Positions 23,684 through 31,849 of a stretch of DNA of 59,729 nt are shown here, one piece after another; position 1 is the first letter of the stretch; the number at the start of each line of letters is the position of its first letter. Source of the stretch: a bacterium (GTDB taxonomy: Bacteria; Verrucomicrobiota; Verrucomicrobiia; Limisphaerales; UBA11358); NCBI GenBank assembly GCA_021817945.1, contig JAKAFL010000017.1:1-59729 (forward strand). The letters are read 5' to 3'. The notes beneath the pieces were generated by a model. The model was given only the letters and a program-made list of their open reading frames with translations. It did not search any database and had not been told where the DNA came from. Position numbers and translations under genes: made by a program.

Positions 23684-26077
23684 ATGCCAAACGGCCAGAA
23701 CGAAGCCTTTTCACGGGTCTTGATTGACAAGGCATTGGAGTTTAGCGGGTGGAACTTGCTCGACCCGCACGAGGTTCGTTTTGAACAAAATGGCACTTCA
23801 GGCCGTGCCGATTACGTCCTGATGCGTCCAAACAAGGGAACGGCGTTGTGTGTGCTGGAAGCCAAACGTGAGGATGTTGACCCTTACGATGCCAAAGAAC
23901 AGGCTCGCGGCTATGCCGAAAATCTCAAGGCACCGTTTATCATCTTGTCCAACGGCAAGGAGCATTGGTTTTGGAACTACACCCGCACCGACCAAGACGC
24001 TTACCGCATTGAACGGCTTCCGTCGCAAAAGGACTTGGAACGGCTGCTACTGAAAAACCTCCAGCCCCCACGCCCATTGATGAGCGAAATCATCACACCG
24101 GATTATCTGCGGGCGTTCAAATCAGATTTCAAGGTGCGCCGTTATCAAATCAATGCCTTGGACACGGTATCGTCGCAGTATGACGAACAACGCAAACGGA
24201 AATTTCTGCTCGAAATGGCGACTGGCACCGGCAAAACGATGCTGTGTGCCGCGTTGATTCGTCGTTTTCTCCAGACGCGAAATGCCGAACGTGTCTTGTT
24301 CATCGTTGACCGGATTGAACTGGCGAAGCAAACGCTGGAAGATTTCAACATCGTCCTTGCCGAGTTCAAGCCTGTGTTGTTCAAGACGGCCCGCCGTAAG
24401 CCTGCCGAGTTGCTTGGTTCAAGCGTCGTGGTCGCCACGATTCAATCGCTCATGGTTGACCGCCGCTACCGTGAGGAATTCACGCCGTTCTTTTTTGACC
24501 TCGTGGTCAACGACGAGGCCCATCGTTCCATTTACGGCGATGCCCGCGAAGTGGTTCAATTCTTTCAGGCGACACGCATCGGCCTGACGGCCACGCCCAA
24601 GGCGTACTTGAAAAACATCAACGTCGCGGCATTACAGGAGGAAAACCCCAAGGCACTGGAAGCACGGTTCCTTCGTGACACCTACCATTACTTCGGCTGC
24701 GAACCCGGTTTTCCAACTATCCGCTACGACATCATTGATGCGGTCAAAGACCCCGAAGGGCCGTTCTTGTGTCTGCCAAAAATTTTGGACCTGCGTTCTG
24801 ACATCACCACCAAAGCCCTTGAAGAATCAGGTTGGGCCGTCGTGGTAAATGAGCAGGAAGAGAGTTTCAAAATCCAAGACCTTGAACGGAAGATTTTCAC
24901 GCCGACCCGCAATCGTGTCATGTGTGAGGCGTTCTTGAACGAGGCGCAATGTGACCCGACTGGCACAATCGGCAAATCCATTGTGTTCGCGGTGAATCAA
25001 AAGCACGCCACCGCCCTCACCAAAATCTTCAACGACATTCAGCCAGGCATCGCCGTCACCATCACCAGTCGGGTTCAAGATGCTTCATCCATCGCCAAGG
25101 AATTCCGTGACGGCAAACGCAGCGAACGCGTCGCGGTATCTGTGGATATGCTTTCCACCGGCTACAATTGCCGTGATGCCCTCAACATCGGCTTGATGCG
25201 TCCGATTTTCTCGCCGACGGAATACATCCAAATCAAAGGGCGTGGCACACGGCTTTTTACGTTCAAGGTCGGCAACACCGAATACGAAAAGAAAAATTTC
25301 TTCATCCTCGATTTCTGCGCCGTCGCCGAATACTTCGAGGAAAAATACGACTACACCCTGCCGCTAAAATTGCCGGTCGAACGGAAACCGACAACGCCGA
25401 TTTCCTATCCGCCGATTGACAATGGCGGCCACATCCTCAACGAAGGCGGCACCACCGAACCAACGCCACCGCCGCCGCGAATCATTCCAACATGGGAAGG
25501 CGTGGACACTATGGTCAGTCGGGAAATCACGGTGGTCGGGCCAGACGGTGAAAAAGTGGACGTGATGACATTCCGTGGTGGCTACGAGCGTGACATTCGC
25601 GATTTTGTTGACCGCACGCCCGATTTGAAAGCCGCCATTGAAGCCGAGGACGACGACACGGTTGAAACCATCGTCAACGAGCAATTTTATCACCGGCCAA
25701 AAATGTATTATTCGCCGGACAAACTCGTCCAGTCCTACGGCGTTCCGGCCAGCACTCCGGCCTTCGTGTATAACGCCGTCGGGCGGAAACCGCTGCCGAC
25801 TCGTGATGCGATTGTGTCTGACACCGTGGACAGCATCGCCGCTCGGTTCAATCTGCGATACAACGAACAGAAGTGGGTGGATACCACCGCCCAATTGATT
25901 GCCGAGGATTCCATGGCGTTGCGTCGTTTTATGACGGGCGACATCACCGTTTTTACGGCCAATCAGTTTCGGACGTTGGGCGGGCTGGATGCCTTGGCAC
26001 GGTTTGACCACCGCGATGAAGTTTTCGAGGCATTGCGCCAGTCAACCCTTGTGCGTCAATCCATGCTCAACTCCTGA
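23684..26077 (+). CDS. hsdR: type I restriction enzyme R (endonuclease/translocase) subunit
   Basis: A 797-residue HsdR. The N-terminal PD-(D/E)xK nuclease reads GRADYVLM (D43) and VLEAKRE (E59, K61). The superfamily-2 helicase motor has Walker A MATGTGKT (179-185), DEAH (277-280) in VVNDEAHRS, motif III GLTATP, and motif VI QIKGRGTR. A C-terminal region (about 640-797) likely contacts HsdM/HsdS. It cuts unmodified DNA after ATP-driven translocation, as part of R2M2S1. The start at 23684 is preferred over a frame start at 23552 because family homology begins at once (NEAFSRVLIDKALE). A promoter-like pair TTGCAC (23647) / TACGCT (23671) would give an almost leaderless message. It is the first gene of a five-gene operon to 29795. 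Confidence 0.93.
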   Translation: MPNGQNEAFSRVLIDKALEFSGWNLLDPHEVRFEQNGTSGRADYVLMRPNKGTALCVLEAKREDVDPYDAKEQARGYAENLKAPFIILSNGKEHWFWNYTRTDQDAYRIERLPSQKDLERLLLKNLQPPRPLMSEIITPDYLRAFKSDFKVRRYQINALDTVSSQYDEQRKRKFLLEMATGTGKTMLCAALIRRFLQTRNAERVLFIVDRIELAKQTLEDFNIVLAEFKPVLFKTARRKPAELLGSSVVVATIQSLMVDRRYREEFTPFFFDLVVNDEAHRSIYGDAREVVQFFQATRIGLTATPKAYLKNINVAALQEENPKALEARFLRDTYHYFGCEPGFPTIRYDIIDAVKDPEGPFLCLPKILDLRSDITTKALEESGWAVVVNEQEESFKIQDLERKIFTPTRNRVMCEAFLNEAQCDPTGTIGKSIVFAVNQKHATALTKIFNDIQPGIAVTITSRVQDASSIAKEFRDGKRSERVAVSVDMLSTGYNCRDALNIGLMRPIFSPTEYIQIKGRGTRLFTFKVGNTEYEKKNFFILDFCAVAEYFEEKYDYTLPLKLPVERKPTTPISYPPIDNGGHILNEGGTTEPTPPPPRIIPTWEGVDTMVSREITVVGPDGEKVDVMTFRGGYERDIRDFVDRTPDLKAAIEAEDDDTVETIVNEQFYHRPKMYYSPDKLVQSYGVPASTPAFVYNAVGRKPLPTRDAIVSDTVDSIAARFNLRYNEQKWVDTTAQLIAEDSMALRRFMTGDITVFTANQFRTLGGLDALARFDHRDEVFEALRQSTLVRQSMLNS

Positions 26078-26079
26078 AC

Positions 26080-26334
26080 ATGAAAGCATCGCCAAGCACA
26101 ACGATCATCGGCTTCGTTAATCGCAACCAGCAAGTCAACCTTGGCTTGGATAATCCCAACGGCACCGACCACGGCCAAAGTGTTTACGCCCTGCGCTGTG
26201 AACGTCCACTTCCCGACGGAACTAAGTGTGGTCATGTCTATGGGGCAAATGGCTCTGACATCCATCTGCGGCTCTGCCCAAAGTGCCAAAATGGTAAACC
26301 CGGCCTGCCATTGACCAAATCATACACCGCCTAA
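26080..26334 (+). CDS. small zinc-ribbon-like protein inside the hsd operon
   Basis: An 84-residue protein starting 2 nt after the hsdR stop. Four cysteines, C40, C50, C66 and C69 (RCERPLPDGTKCGHVYG, RLCPKCQNGKPG), form a C-x9-C-x15-C-x2-C pattern expected of a zinc ribbon. The N-terminus (TTIIGFVNRNQQVNLGLDNPNGTDHGQSVYALRC) is probably a beta-rich mini-domain. The tight spacing on both sides (9 nt before hsdM) shows that it is translated as part of the restriction operon. I do not recognise a named function; a DNA- or protein-binding accessory to the restriction complex is inferred. Confidence 0.8.
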   Translation: MKASPSTTIIGFVNRNQQVNLGLDNPNGTDHGQSVYALRCERPLPDGTKCGHVYGANGSDIHLRLCPKCQNGKPGLPLTKSYTA

Positions 26335-26342
26335 AATAAAAC

Positions 26343-27878
26343 ATGCGTTCTGCCTCTGAAAACTCCGATTCCGTCGCCGCACAATGCTTGGCGCAGCCGT
26401 CCAATTTCTTTTCCTCCGGTCTGCGGCAGAAGGTTGACCAGTTGATGGACATTCTTTACGCGGGCGGCGTGAACAACCCGATGGATTCCATCGAGCAATG
26501 TTCCTACCTGCTGTTTCTGCGGCTGCTCACGGAGAAAGACGACACGCTGGCACGGCTCGACAAAAAATATACCCGGATCTTTTCAGGCAACTGGTCGCGG
26601 TATGCTTGGGGAAATTTCGTAACGCTCGCGGGTGATAATCTTTTCAACGCCGTCCGTGATGCCATTGAAAAACTACACGAACTCCCCGGCCTCACGGACA
26701 CCGGCAAACTTTTATTCAGCCGAGCCACGTTGAAAATTTATGACCGGCCTACGCTCCGTGCGGTCATCCAAGGCATTCACGAAATGGATTTGGCCGCACA
26801 TGACGGGATTGATTTCAAGGGCGATATGTATGAATACCTGCTCTCGAAACTCGCGGCGTCTGGCACGAACGGCCAATTCCGCACACCACGCCACATCATT
26901 GACCTGATTGTCGAGTTGGTGAATCCGCAGCCCGTCCAACGTATCTGCGACCCGGCTTGTGGCACGGCTGGATTTTTGATTTCAGCACTGGCTCACATCC
27001 TGCGCCAGAACACCAAGCCCGCCGACCTCAAGCGTGGTCTTGCGGATGGTTCCATGCTCAAACCGGCACAGTGGAAATTTCTGGAAGAGCAGGCGTTCAC
27101 CGGCTTCGACAATGACGCCAACATGGTCAAGATTGCCATTCTCAATCTCTACCTTCACCAGTTGGAGCGTGCCAAGATTGACCATTTCAATGCGTTGACC
27201 ACCGGCTTTGGCGGCAATTATCCCGGCAAGATATTTGATTGTATCCTCGCGAACCCGCCGTTCTCCGGCAAGGTTCAGGACGAAAGCATTCTGGCCGACC
27301 TGAATTACAAACTCGATACCCGTGCCACCGAACTGCTTTTTTTGAAATGGTTCGTTGACCACCTTGCACCAAATGGACGGGCGGGCGTCATCGTGCCGAA
27401 TGGCGTTCTGTTTGGCTCGAACAACGCTGCGACCAAACTTCGGGAAATGCTATTGACCGAATGTGAATTACAGGCCGTCATCGGTTTGCCGAGCGGGGTG
27501 TTCAAGCCCTATTCGGGCGTTGGCACAGCCGCACTTGTTTTTCAAAAGGGCAAGCCAACGCAATCCGTCTGGTTCTATGACATGACCGCCGACGGTTTTA
27601 GCCTCGACGACAAACGCGGGCCAATTGAGGCCAACGACATTCCCGACGTGTTGACGAAATGGCCGAACCGCGACGAAGGCCCAAACAGTTACCGTGTGGC
27701 GATAGAGAAAATCAAAGCGAATGATTGGAGTCTCGCGGCGGGCCGTTACAAGCCGGTAACGACGGAAGCAGTGAACCATGACGACGCAGCGGAAATTCTT
27801 GGTGACGTTCTGAAATTGGAAAACGAAATCATCAAGCGCGGCACCTCTCTGCTGGCGCAAATTAACAGCAAGCAATGA
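26343..27878 (+). CDS. hsdM: type I restriction-modification M (adenine methyltransferase) subunit
   Basis: A 511-residue HsdM. The N-terminal helical domain starts GLRQKVDQLMDILYAGGVNNPMDSIEQCSYLLFLRLL. The catalytic domain has GQFRTPRHIIDLIVELVNPQP, SAM motif I ICDPACGTAGFLISA, and catalytic motif IV ILANPPFSGKVQ (NPPF), characteristic of N6-adenine methylation. It continues with the usual LFLKWFVDHLAPNGRAGVIVPNGVLFG. It pairs with HsdS to methylate both strands of the target and protect the host. The gene overlaps hsdS by 4 nt. Whole length is normal for the family. Confidence 0.96.
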   Translation: MRSASENSDSVAAQCLAQPSNFFSSGLRQKVDQLMDILYAGGVNNPMDSIEQCSYLLFLRLLTEKDDTLARLDKKYTRIFSGNWSRYAWGNFVTLAGDNLFNAVRDAIEKLHELPGLTDTGKLLFSRATLKIYDRPTLRAVIQGIHEMDLAAHDGIDFKGDMYEYLLSKLAASGTNGQFRTPRHIIDLIVELVNPQPVQRICDPACGTAGFLISALAHILRQNTKPADLKRGLADGSMLKPAQWKFLEEQAFTGFDNDANMVKIAILNLYLHQLERAKIDHFNALTTGFGGNYPGKIFDCILANPPFSGKVQDESILADLNYKLDTRATELLFLKWFVDHLAPNGRAGVIVPNGVLFGSNNAATKLREMLLTECELQAVIGLPSGVFKPYSGVGTAALVFQKGKPTQSVWFYDMTADGFSLDDKRGPIEANDIPDVLTKWPNRDEGPNSYRVAIEKIKANDWSLAAGRYKPVTTEAVNHDDAAEILGDVLKLENEIIKRGTSLLAQINSKQ

Positions 27879-28930
27879 AACGCTGGCCTACTATGCCTCT
27901 TGGTGAAATTTGTTTTGCCAAGTCAGGAAACTCAAAAATCATCAAGGGCACTCTGCCGACTGAAAACAATGGCAGTATGTTTCCTGCTTACAGCGCAACT
28001 GGTCAGGACGTTTTTTCTGATGGGTTTGATTTCGATGGTGATGGAATTGTCATTAGCGCAGTAGGTGCTCGTTGCGGAAAATGCTTCCTCGCCAAAGGCA
28101 AGTGGCGAGCAATTGCCAACACCCACGTCATTCTGCCAAAGCCAGACAGAGCAAACGTTCGCTTTCTCTGGTATTTGCTTAACGATGAGTCATTTTGGGT
28201 AAGAGGTGGAACAGCTCAACCGTTTGTGAAGGTGGGTGATTCGCTCAAAAAGCAAATTGCTGTTCCGCCGCTGGCGGAGCAGGAAAGGATTGTGAAATTG
28301 CTGGATGAAGCAGATGAGTTGCGAAAAATCCGTGGCCAAGCCGATAACCGCACCGCCGCATTTCTTCCCGCGCTGTTCAACGAAATGATTGGCAACCCGC
28401 TTACAAATCCAAAAGGCTGGCCGATTGTCCTATTGAATGAAGTTACTTCACCGAAACAATGGCCGACCATAACCCAAGAGCAACTCACTGAATCAGGTTT
28501 TCCGGTTTATGGCGCAAACGGGCGCATTGGCTTCTATTCGGAATTCAATCATGCGGAGGCAACTGTCCTCGTGACCTGCCGTGGCGCAACCTGTGGCACG
28601 GTCAACGTCTGTGAACCGAAATCTTATGTCACCGGAAATGCGATGTCACTGGACAACCCAAATCCGGCAGTCTTGAATGTGCCATACTTGGAATCAGTCC
28701 TTCGGGTTCGTGGCGTCAAGGATACGATTACTGGCACCGCACAGCCACAAATCACCCGGCAAAGTTTGGCGCGAGTTTCATTTCCTGTTCCACCGTTGCC
28801 ACTACAAAAAGAATTTGCCCAGCGGGTGACGGAAATCCGCGAGTTGGAAGCCAAGCAAGCCGCCAGTCGTCAACGCCTCGAATCCCTCTTTCAATCCATG
28901 CTTCACCGTGCCTTCAACGGCGAACTTTGA
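27875..28930 (+). CDS. hsdS: type I restriction-modification S (specificity) subunit
   Basis: A 351-residue HsdS with two target-recognition domains, each followed by a conserved helical spacer. TRD1 covers about residues 1-130 (WPTMPLGEICFAKSG, VVISAVGARCGKCFLAKG). The first spacer is VPPLAEQERIVKLLDEADELRKIRGQADNRTAAFLPALFNEM. TRD2 covers about 180-310 (WPIVLLNEVTSPKQWPTI). The second spacer is VPPLPLQKEFAQRVTEIRELEAKQAASRQRLESLFQSMLHRAFNGEL. This sets the bipartite target of the complex; the actual sequence cannot be deduced. The stop is followed after 1 nt by the ATG of the GGDEF-like gene, showing that the cyclase is part of the same operon. Confidence 0.94.
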   Translation: MKRWPTMPLGEICFAKSGNSKIIKGTLPTENNGSMFPAYSATGQDVFSDGFDFDGDGIVISAVGARCGKCFLAKGKWRAIANTHVILPKPDRANVRFLWYLLNDESFWVRGGTAQPFVKVGDSLKKQIAVPPLAEQERIVKLLDEADELRKIRGQADNRTAAFLPALFNEMIGNPLTNPKGWPIVLLNEVTSPKQWPTITQEQLTESGFPVYGANGRIGFYSEFNHAEATVLVTCRGATCGTVNVCEPKSYVTGNAMSLDNPNPAVLNVPYLESVLRVRGVKDTITGTAQPQITRQSLARVSFPVPPLPLQKEFAQRVTEIRELEAKQAASRQRLESLFQSMLHRAFNGEL

Positions 28931-28931
28931 T

Positions 28932-29795
28932 ATGGACGACATACGCTATTCTGAATTTCTGTTTTTACAGGCGGTTGCCAAACGGAAAATTGACCTGTTT
29001 ATCTCCTGTGACGGCGGGACGCAGGCAAAATCTATTGGCATCAAGCATGGGATGTATTCTGAAATGGCGGCGACGCTGCTTGAAGATTTCTACATCCAAT
29101 TTACCGACAGTTCGATTCAACTTTTTGTCGCACGGCTGCGGGGAGAGTTGTATGGCGACCGCAAGCCACCGGGAAACTTTCACGATTACGAGTGGAACAA
29201 TCCTCGCAGCACCATTCAAAGCATTCTCACGATGAATTCGCTCCGGCAAATCGCCATCACCTATCGCGGGCTGCGGCGAATCGAAGAATTGCGTGATTTG
29301 CTCAAGGCCGACCGCATTCTTGAAGATTTTGGCGTGTTGTTGAGCATCCGCTATTTCCGCAGAGATTTTCAGGATGCCATTCAGCGGGATACCTCTGTGC
29401 CGGTGTCGGTGTTGTATGCCGACATGGACGATTTCGGAAAAATCAACAAGCAATACGGTCAGGCTGCGGGCGACGTGGTGATGAAATCATACCTCGAAGC
29501 AGTCAGGGATGGCCTTGGCTCTTTTGGAACTGGCTATCGTGGTGTCGGCGACGAAACGTGTGCGTTGATTGTTGGTCAAGACCATCAACGTGTTTTGGAA
29601 ATCGCGGAAAAAATTCGCAAGGCAGTCGAGACAATGGAGTGTGCTTACAATGGAACGCCATTGCCAAAAGTCACCACGAGTATTGGCGTGGCGACTACGC
29701 CGTCATTGCCAAGAACGATGGAAGTCGAAACGGTTGCGCAGGACAGACAGCGGCAAGCAAAACGCGATGGCAAAAACCGAGTTGTCGCCGCATAA
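28932..29795 (+). CDS. winged-helix / GGDEF-like nucleotide cyclase in the hsd operon
   Basis: A 287-residue protein. Residues 1-125 look like a winged-helix domain (FLFLQAVAKRK, and the wing/strand plus final helix IAITYRGLRRIEELRDLLKADRIL). Residues 150-287 form a GGDEF/palm domain: metal-binding LYADMDDFGKINKQYGQAAGD (D164, D167), then YRGVGDETCALI in place of RxGGDEFxxLL (so GVGDE at 204-208, with Asp and Glu kept), then TTSIGVA and AKRDGKNRV at the end. No membrane segment or sensory domain is present. The first GGDEF glycine and the Phe are replaced, so the product might not be c-di-GMP. Starting 1 nt after the hsdS stop, it is clearly cotranscribed with restriction. A start at 28908 would overlap hsdS and is not preferred. 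Confidence 0.85.
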   Translation: MDDIRYSEFLFLQAVAKRKIDLFISCDGGTQAKSIGIKHGMYSEMAATLLEDFYIQFTDSSIQLFVARLRGELYGDRKPPGNFHDYEWNNPRSTIQSILTMNSLRQIAITYRGLRRIEELRDLLKADRILEDFGVLLSIRYFRRDFQDAIQRDTSVPVSVLYADMDDFGKINKQYGQAAGDVVMKSYLEAVRDGLGSFGTGYRGVGDETCALIVGQDHQRVLEIAEKIRKAVETMECAYNGTPLPKVTTSIGVATTPSLPRTMEVETVAQDRQRQAKRDGKNRVVAA

Positions 29796-29839
29796 CTGTT
29801 GCTATCCATCCCAGACAGCAAATCCGGCCATCGTAAAAT

Positions 29840-30031
29840 TCATTTCGGCTTTTCAGCACCACCCAAAGCCCGGAGCCTTTGGTCGCCCGGCCCAATAATT
29901 TTTCCATCGGCGCTGCGGGTTCGGTCATCTGATTTGTCATAGCGTGCCAGCAATTTCCCTGCGCCATCACGAATCCAATTGCCGTCAATCCGGCCTTCGA
30001 TTTTACCCGTCCTGCCTCTGATGTAGTTCAT
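29840..30031 (-). CDS. small beta-repeat protein
   Basis: A 63-residue protein of short glycine-rich beta units: GKIEGRIDGNWIRDGAGKLLARYDKSDDRTRSADGKIIGPGDQRL. The repeating pattern (G-x-I-x-G, I-R-D-x-x-G-K, R-x-x-D-G-K) is typical of small four-strand beta-flanked proteins of unknown function found in islands. It starts 3 nt after the preceding small gene on the minus strand and converges with the hsd operon. No function is assigned. Confidence 0.6.
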   Translation of the reverse strand: MNYIRGRTGKIEGRIDGNWIRDGAGKLLARYDKSDDRTRSADGKIIGPGDQRLRALGGAEKPK

Positions 30032-30034
30032 AAT

Positions 30035-30307
30035 TCAAGTGTGGTTGATTGCCGCTGCCGATTCACGAAGGGCGCGAAGCACGTCTTCGTCCATTGGTTC
30101 CAACGTAAAATTATCGGCTCGTGTAAAAATTCCGTCATCACGTTCCTGTGCTACTTCAATGTCAAACCAAGTGGATTGCCCGTCTGCCAATCGGGGAACG
30201 TGTAGAAATTTCACGTCTCCGGCAATCCAAGCCACCGCCGCGTCACAGCATGAATCCGTGTCAGGCCGTTGGAATTTCACCATGTCACCAATCAGGATCA
30301 CGTTCAT
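30035..30307 (-). CDS. small hypothetical protein, paralogue of the adjacent broken gene
   Basis: A 90-residue acidic cytoplasmic-looking protein starting MNVILIGDMVKFQRPD. The middle GDVKFLHVPRLADGQSTWFDIEVAQERDDGIFTRADNFTL aligns by eye with GDVTFLLVPDTSEWL...DIDGDGIYQRAERYWL of the next gene upstream, so they are tandem duplicates. An upstream in-frame start at 30373 is less likely because it would overlap that paralogue. Family and function are not recognised. The gene lies between two other small genes with 1-3 nt spacing, which indicates a small operon. Confidence 0.6.
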   Translation of the reverse strand: MNVILIGDMVKFQRPDTDSCCDAAVAWIAGDVKFLHVPRLADGQSTWFDIEVAQERDDGIFTRADNFTLEPMDEDVLRALRESAAAINHT

Positions 30308-30308
30308 G

Positions 30309-30551
30309 TCAATTTTGGGTTGTGCCGTCAAACACTCGGCGCAGAAAGGCCAGTGTGGCCTCGTCATCATCATTCAGCCAATAGCGTTCCGCCCGCTGAT
30401 AGATGCCATCGCCGTCAATGTCCCGCGCTACCACGACGGAAAGAGGCGACAGCCATTCGGACGTGTCGGGAACGAGCAAAAACGTCACATCGCCATTGCC
30501 AAACAAAATCCAGCCGTCACACGCAGCCACACGGTCAGGCCGGAAAAGGGG
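30309..30551 (-). pseudogene. 5'-truncated paralogue of the small gene at 30035-30307
   Basis: The frame FRPDRVAACDGWILFGNGDVTFLLVPDTSEWL...WLNDDDEATLAFLRRVF aligns with its downstream neighbour but lacks the first 12 or so residues (MNVILIGDMVKF). Upstream of LFRPD there is an in-frame stop inside a GGGGTCAGTTCTTGATA motif that belongs to the adjacent transposase remnant. A GTG at 30530 could start a 73-residue remainder. I read this as a gene cut by the end of a REP-associated element. Confidence 0.55.
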
Positions 30552-30720
30552 TCAGTTCTTGATAATGTCATATTGAGCCAATTTTTGGGTCCTGCTTACG
30601 GCTGCGATACAGCAGATGTTTGAAATATCCCGGCGCGAACCCATCTGAAGCCGTCCGGCTATCCATTCCACCTTCATCGCAACCTTCCGCCCGCAGCGCA
30701 ACCCAGCCGCAGAAAATCCA
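30545..30720 (-). pseudogene. remnant of a REP-associated tyrosine (IS200-like) transposase C-terminus
   Basis: One minus-strand frame reads KVEWIAGRLQMGSRRDIS; after a shift of frame the next reads FKHLLYRSRKQDPKIGS. Joined, they match the C-terminal WIAxRLxMGxxxxVxxLLYxxRK signature of REP-associated tyrosine transposases. The downstream GGGGTCAGTTCTTGATAATG resembles the terminal motif found beside such genes. The rest of the transposase is gone. The frameshift and truncation show that it is dead. Confidence 0.5.
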
Positions 30721-31849
30721 AACCGCGCTTTGAAACGAACCACCCCCCCCCGATTCCCTGCCATGTGGAACAGAATCCCGGGTTCTGCGAATCAATTGGG
30801 CATAGATTCAGCACAAACCAATCTTCCACCAGAGTTTAATTTTTTGCCATCTTTTTCTTCAAAACATCCGTGAAAATATGCGCCGGATGGTCATCCGTCG
30901 AAAAGGTGGGCCGACGATCGCCGGGTGGGGACACCCAGCCTACAACCTGAACGCTTGAAGGTCCATAAACGGCTGAAGACGTCTCACAACCATTCGTCAA
31001 TACACCTTTTGAAATGCGTCGAACAAGGACCCAACCGGGCGTATAGCCATGAACGCGCAATCCTGTAGGCCGGGTGCCCTCACTCGGCGTTCGTCAAACC
31101 ATCAAGGCCTTTATCCAGTTGGAGCCTCAACGCCAACCGCCAATTGAAATCACATTACAGCCACAGGTCCAGAAGCCCCGCAGGTGCGACATATTTGTAG
31201 TTGCCCCCGCTAAAAGATTTTTAAGCTCCGTCAGGAGCGGCATATGCATGCCCATGGCGTACAAATATTTCAGAAGGCGGAGCTTACCCCCACCGCTTGG
31301 AAAGTCTGTCACCTCAAAATCCCCTGACACCCCAGCAGTCTATCACAGCCAGAATGTCTCACCAACCGGGATTGCTGATACGGATACGAATAAACGGCAT
31401 ATTTTCACCAGCGCCTTTTGCAGTTCTTGATCTTCCATTTCGGCATCCTGTCCATCCTGTCCATCCTGTCCATCCTGTTCATCCTGTCCCGGTTTTCTGC
31501 CGAGATTGTCATTCAGGCCTTTGTACCTAAGCATCATGTCGTGCGTGGATGAATTCCGTCCTATACGGCTTCCAGACCGGACGCGACACGCTGGAACCAG
31601 ATGGGTGACTGAACGGATCACCTCCCGCAAGGGAGGAAGGCATCCGAACCAACGACCGAAATGACAGGCACGAATTGCACCTTGGACGCCGCCCGCAACG
31701 GCCTGGAAAAGCCAGGACAGCTTTTAAGAAAAGAAAGGCTGGCTGACGTTAATCTATTTTTGCTATTGGCCGCTCACGCTAATGGGTGACCCCTTTTTGG
31801 AAGACTTGCAAACACGTTTTGAGGCGTGCCGCAAATGGGAGTATTATGT
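30721..31849. other. gene-free region with REP-like palindromes and a microsatellite
   Basis: No supported gene. REP-like inverted pieces CGCCGGGTGGGGACACCCAG (30920) and GTAGGCCGGGTGCCCTCACT (31067) are related in reverse orientation. At 31170-31250 a pair of short palindromic units reads GCCCCGCAGGTGCGACATAT and AGCTCCGTCAGGAGCGGCAT. The 9-bp repeat lies at 31444, and a perfect small hairpin CCTCCC-GCAA-GGGAGG lies at 31621-31636. Open frames here show no family features. This is the type of DNA left by REP/RAYT activity. Confidence 0.55.
31444..31488. repeat. 9-bp tandem repeat, five copies
   Basis: CATCCTGTC is repeated five times head to tail over 45 bp; the fourth copy ends in T instead of C. 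Being a multiple of three it would not disturb a reading frame, but no gene is evident here. Confidence 0.95.

Noticed and set aside
28932-29795. Ordinary diguanylate cyclase with a sensory domain
   Set aside because: The motif is GVGDE without the usual Phe, there is no sensor or membrane domain, and the gene lies inside a restriction operon, so a plain c-di-GMP enzyme is not assumed.
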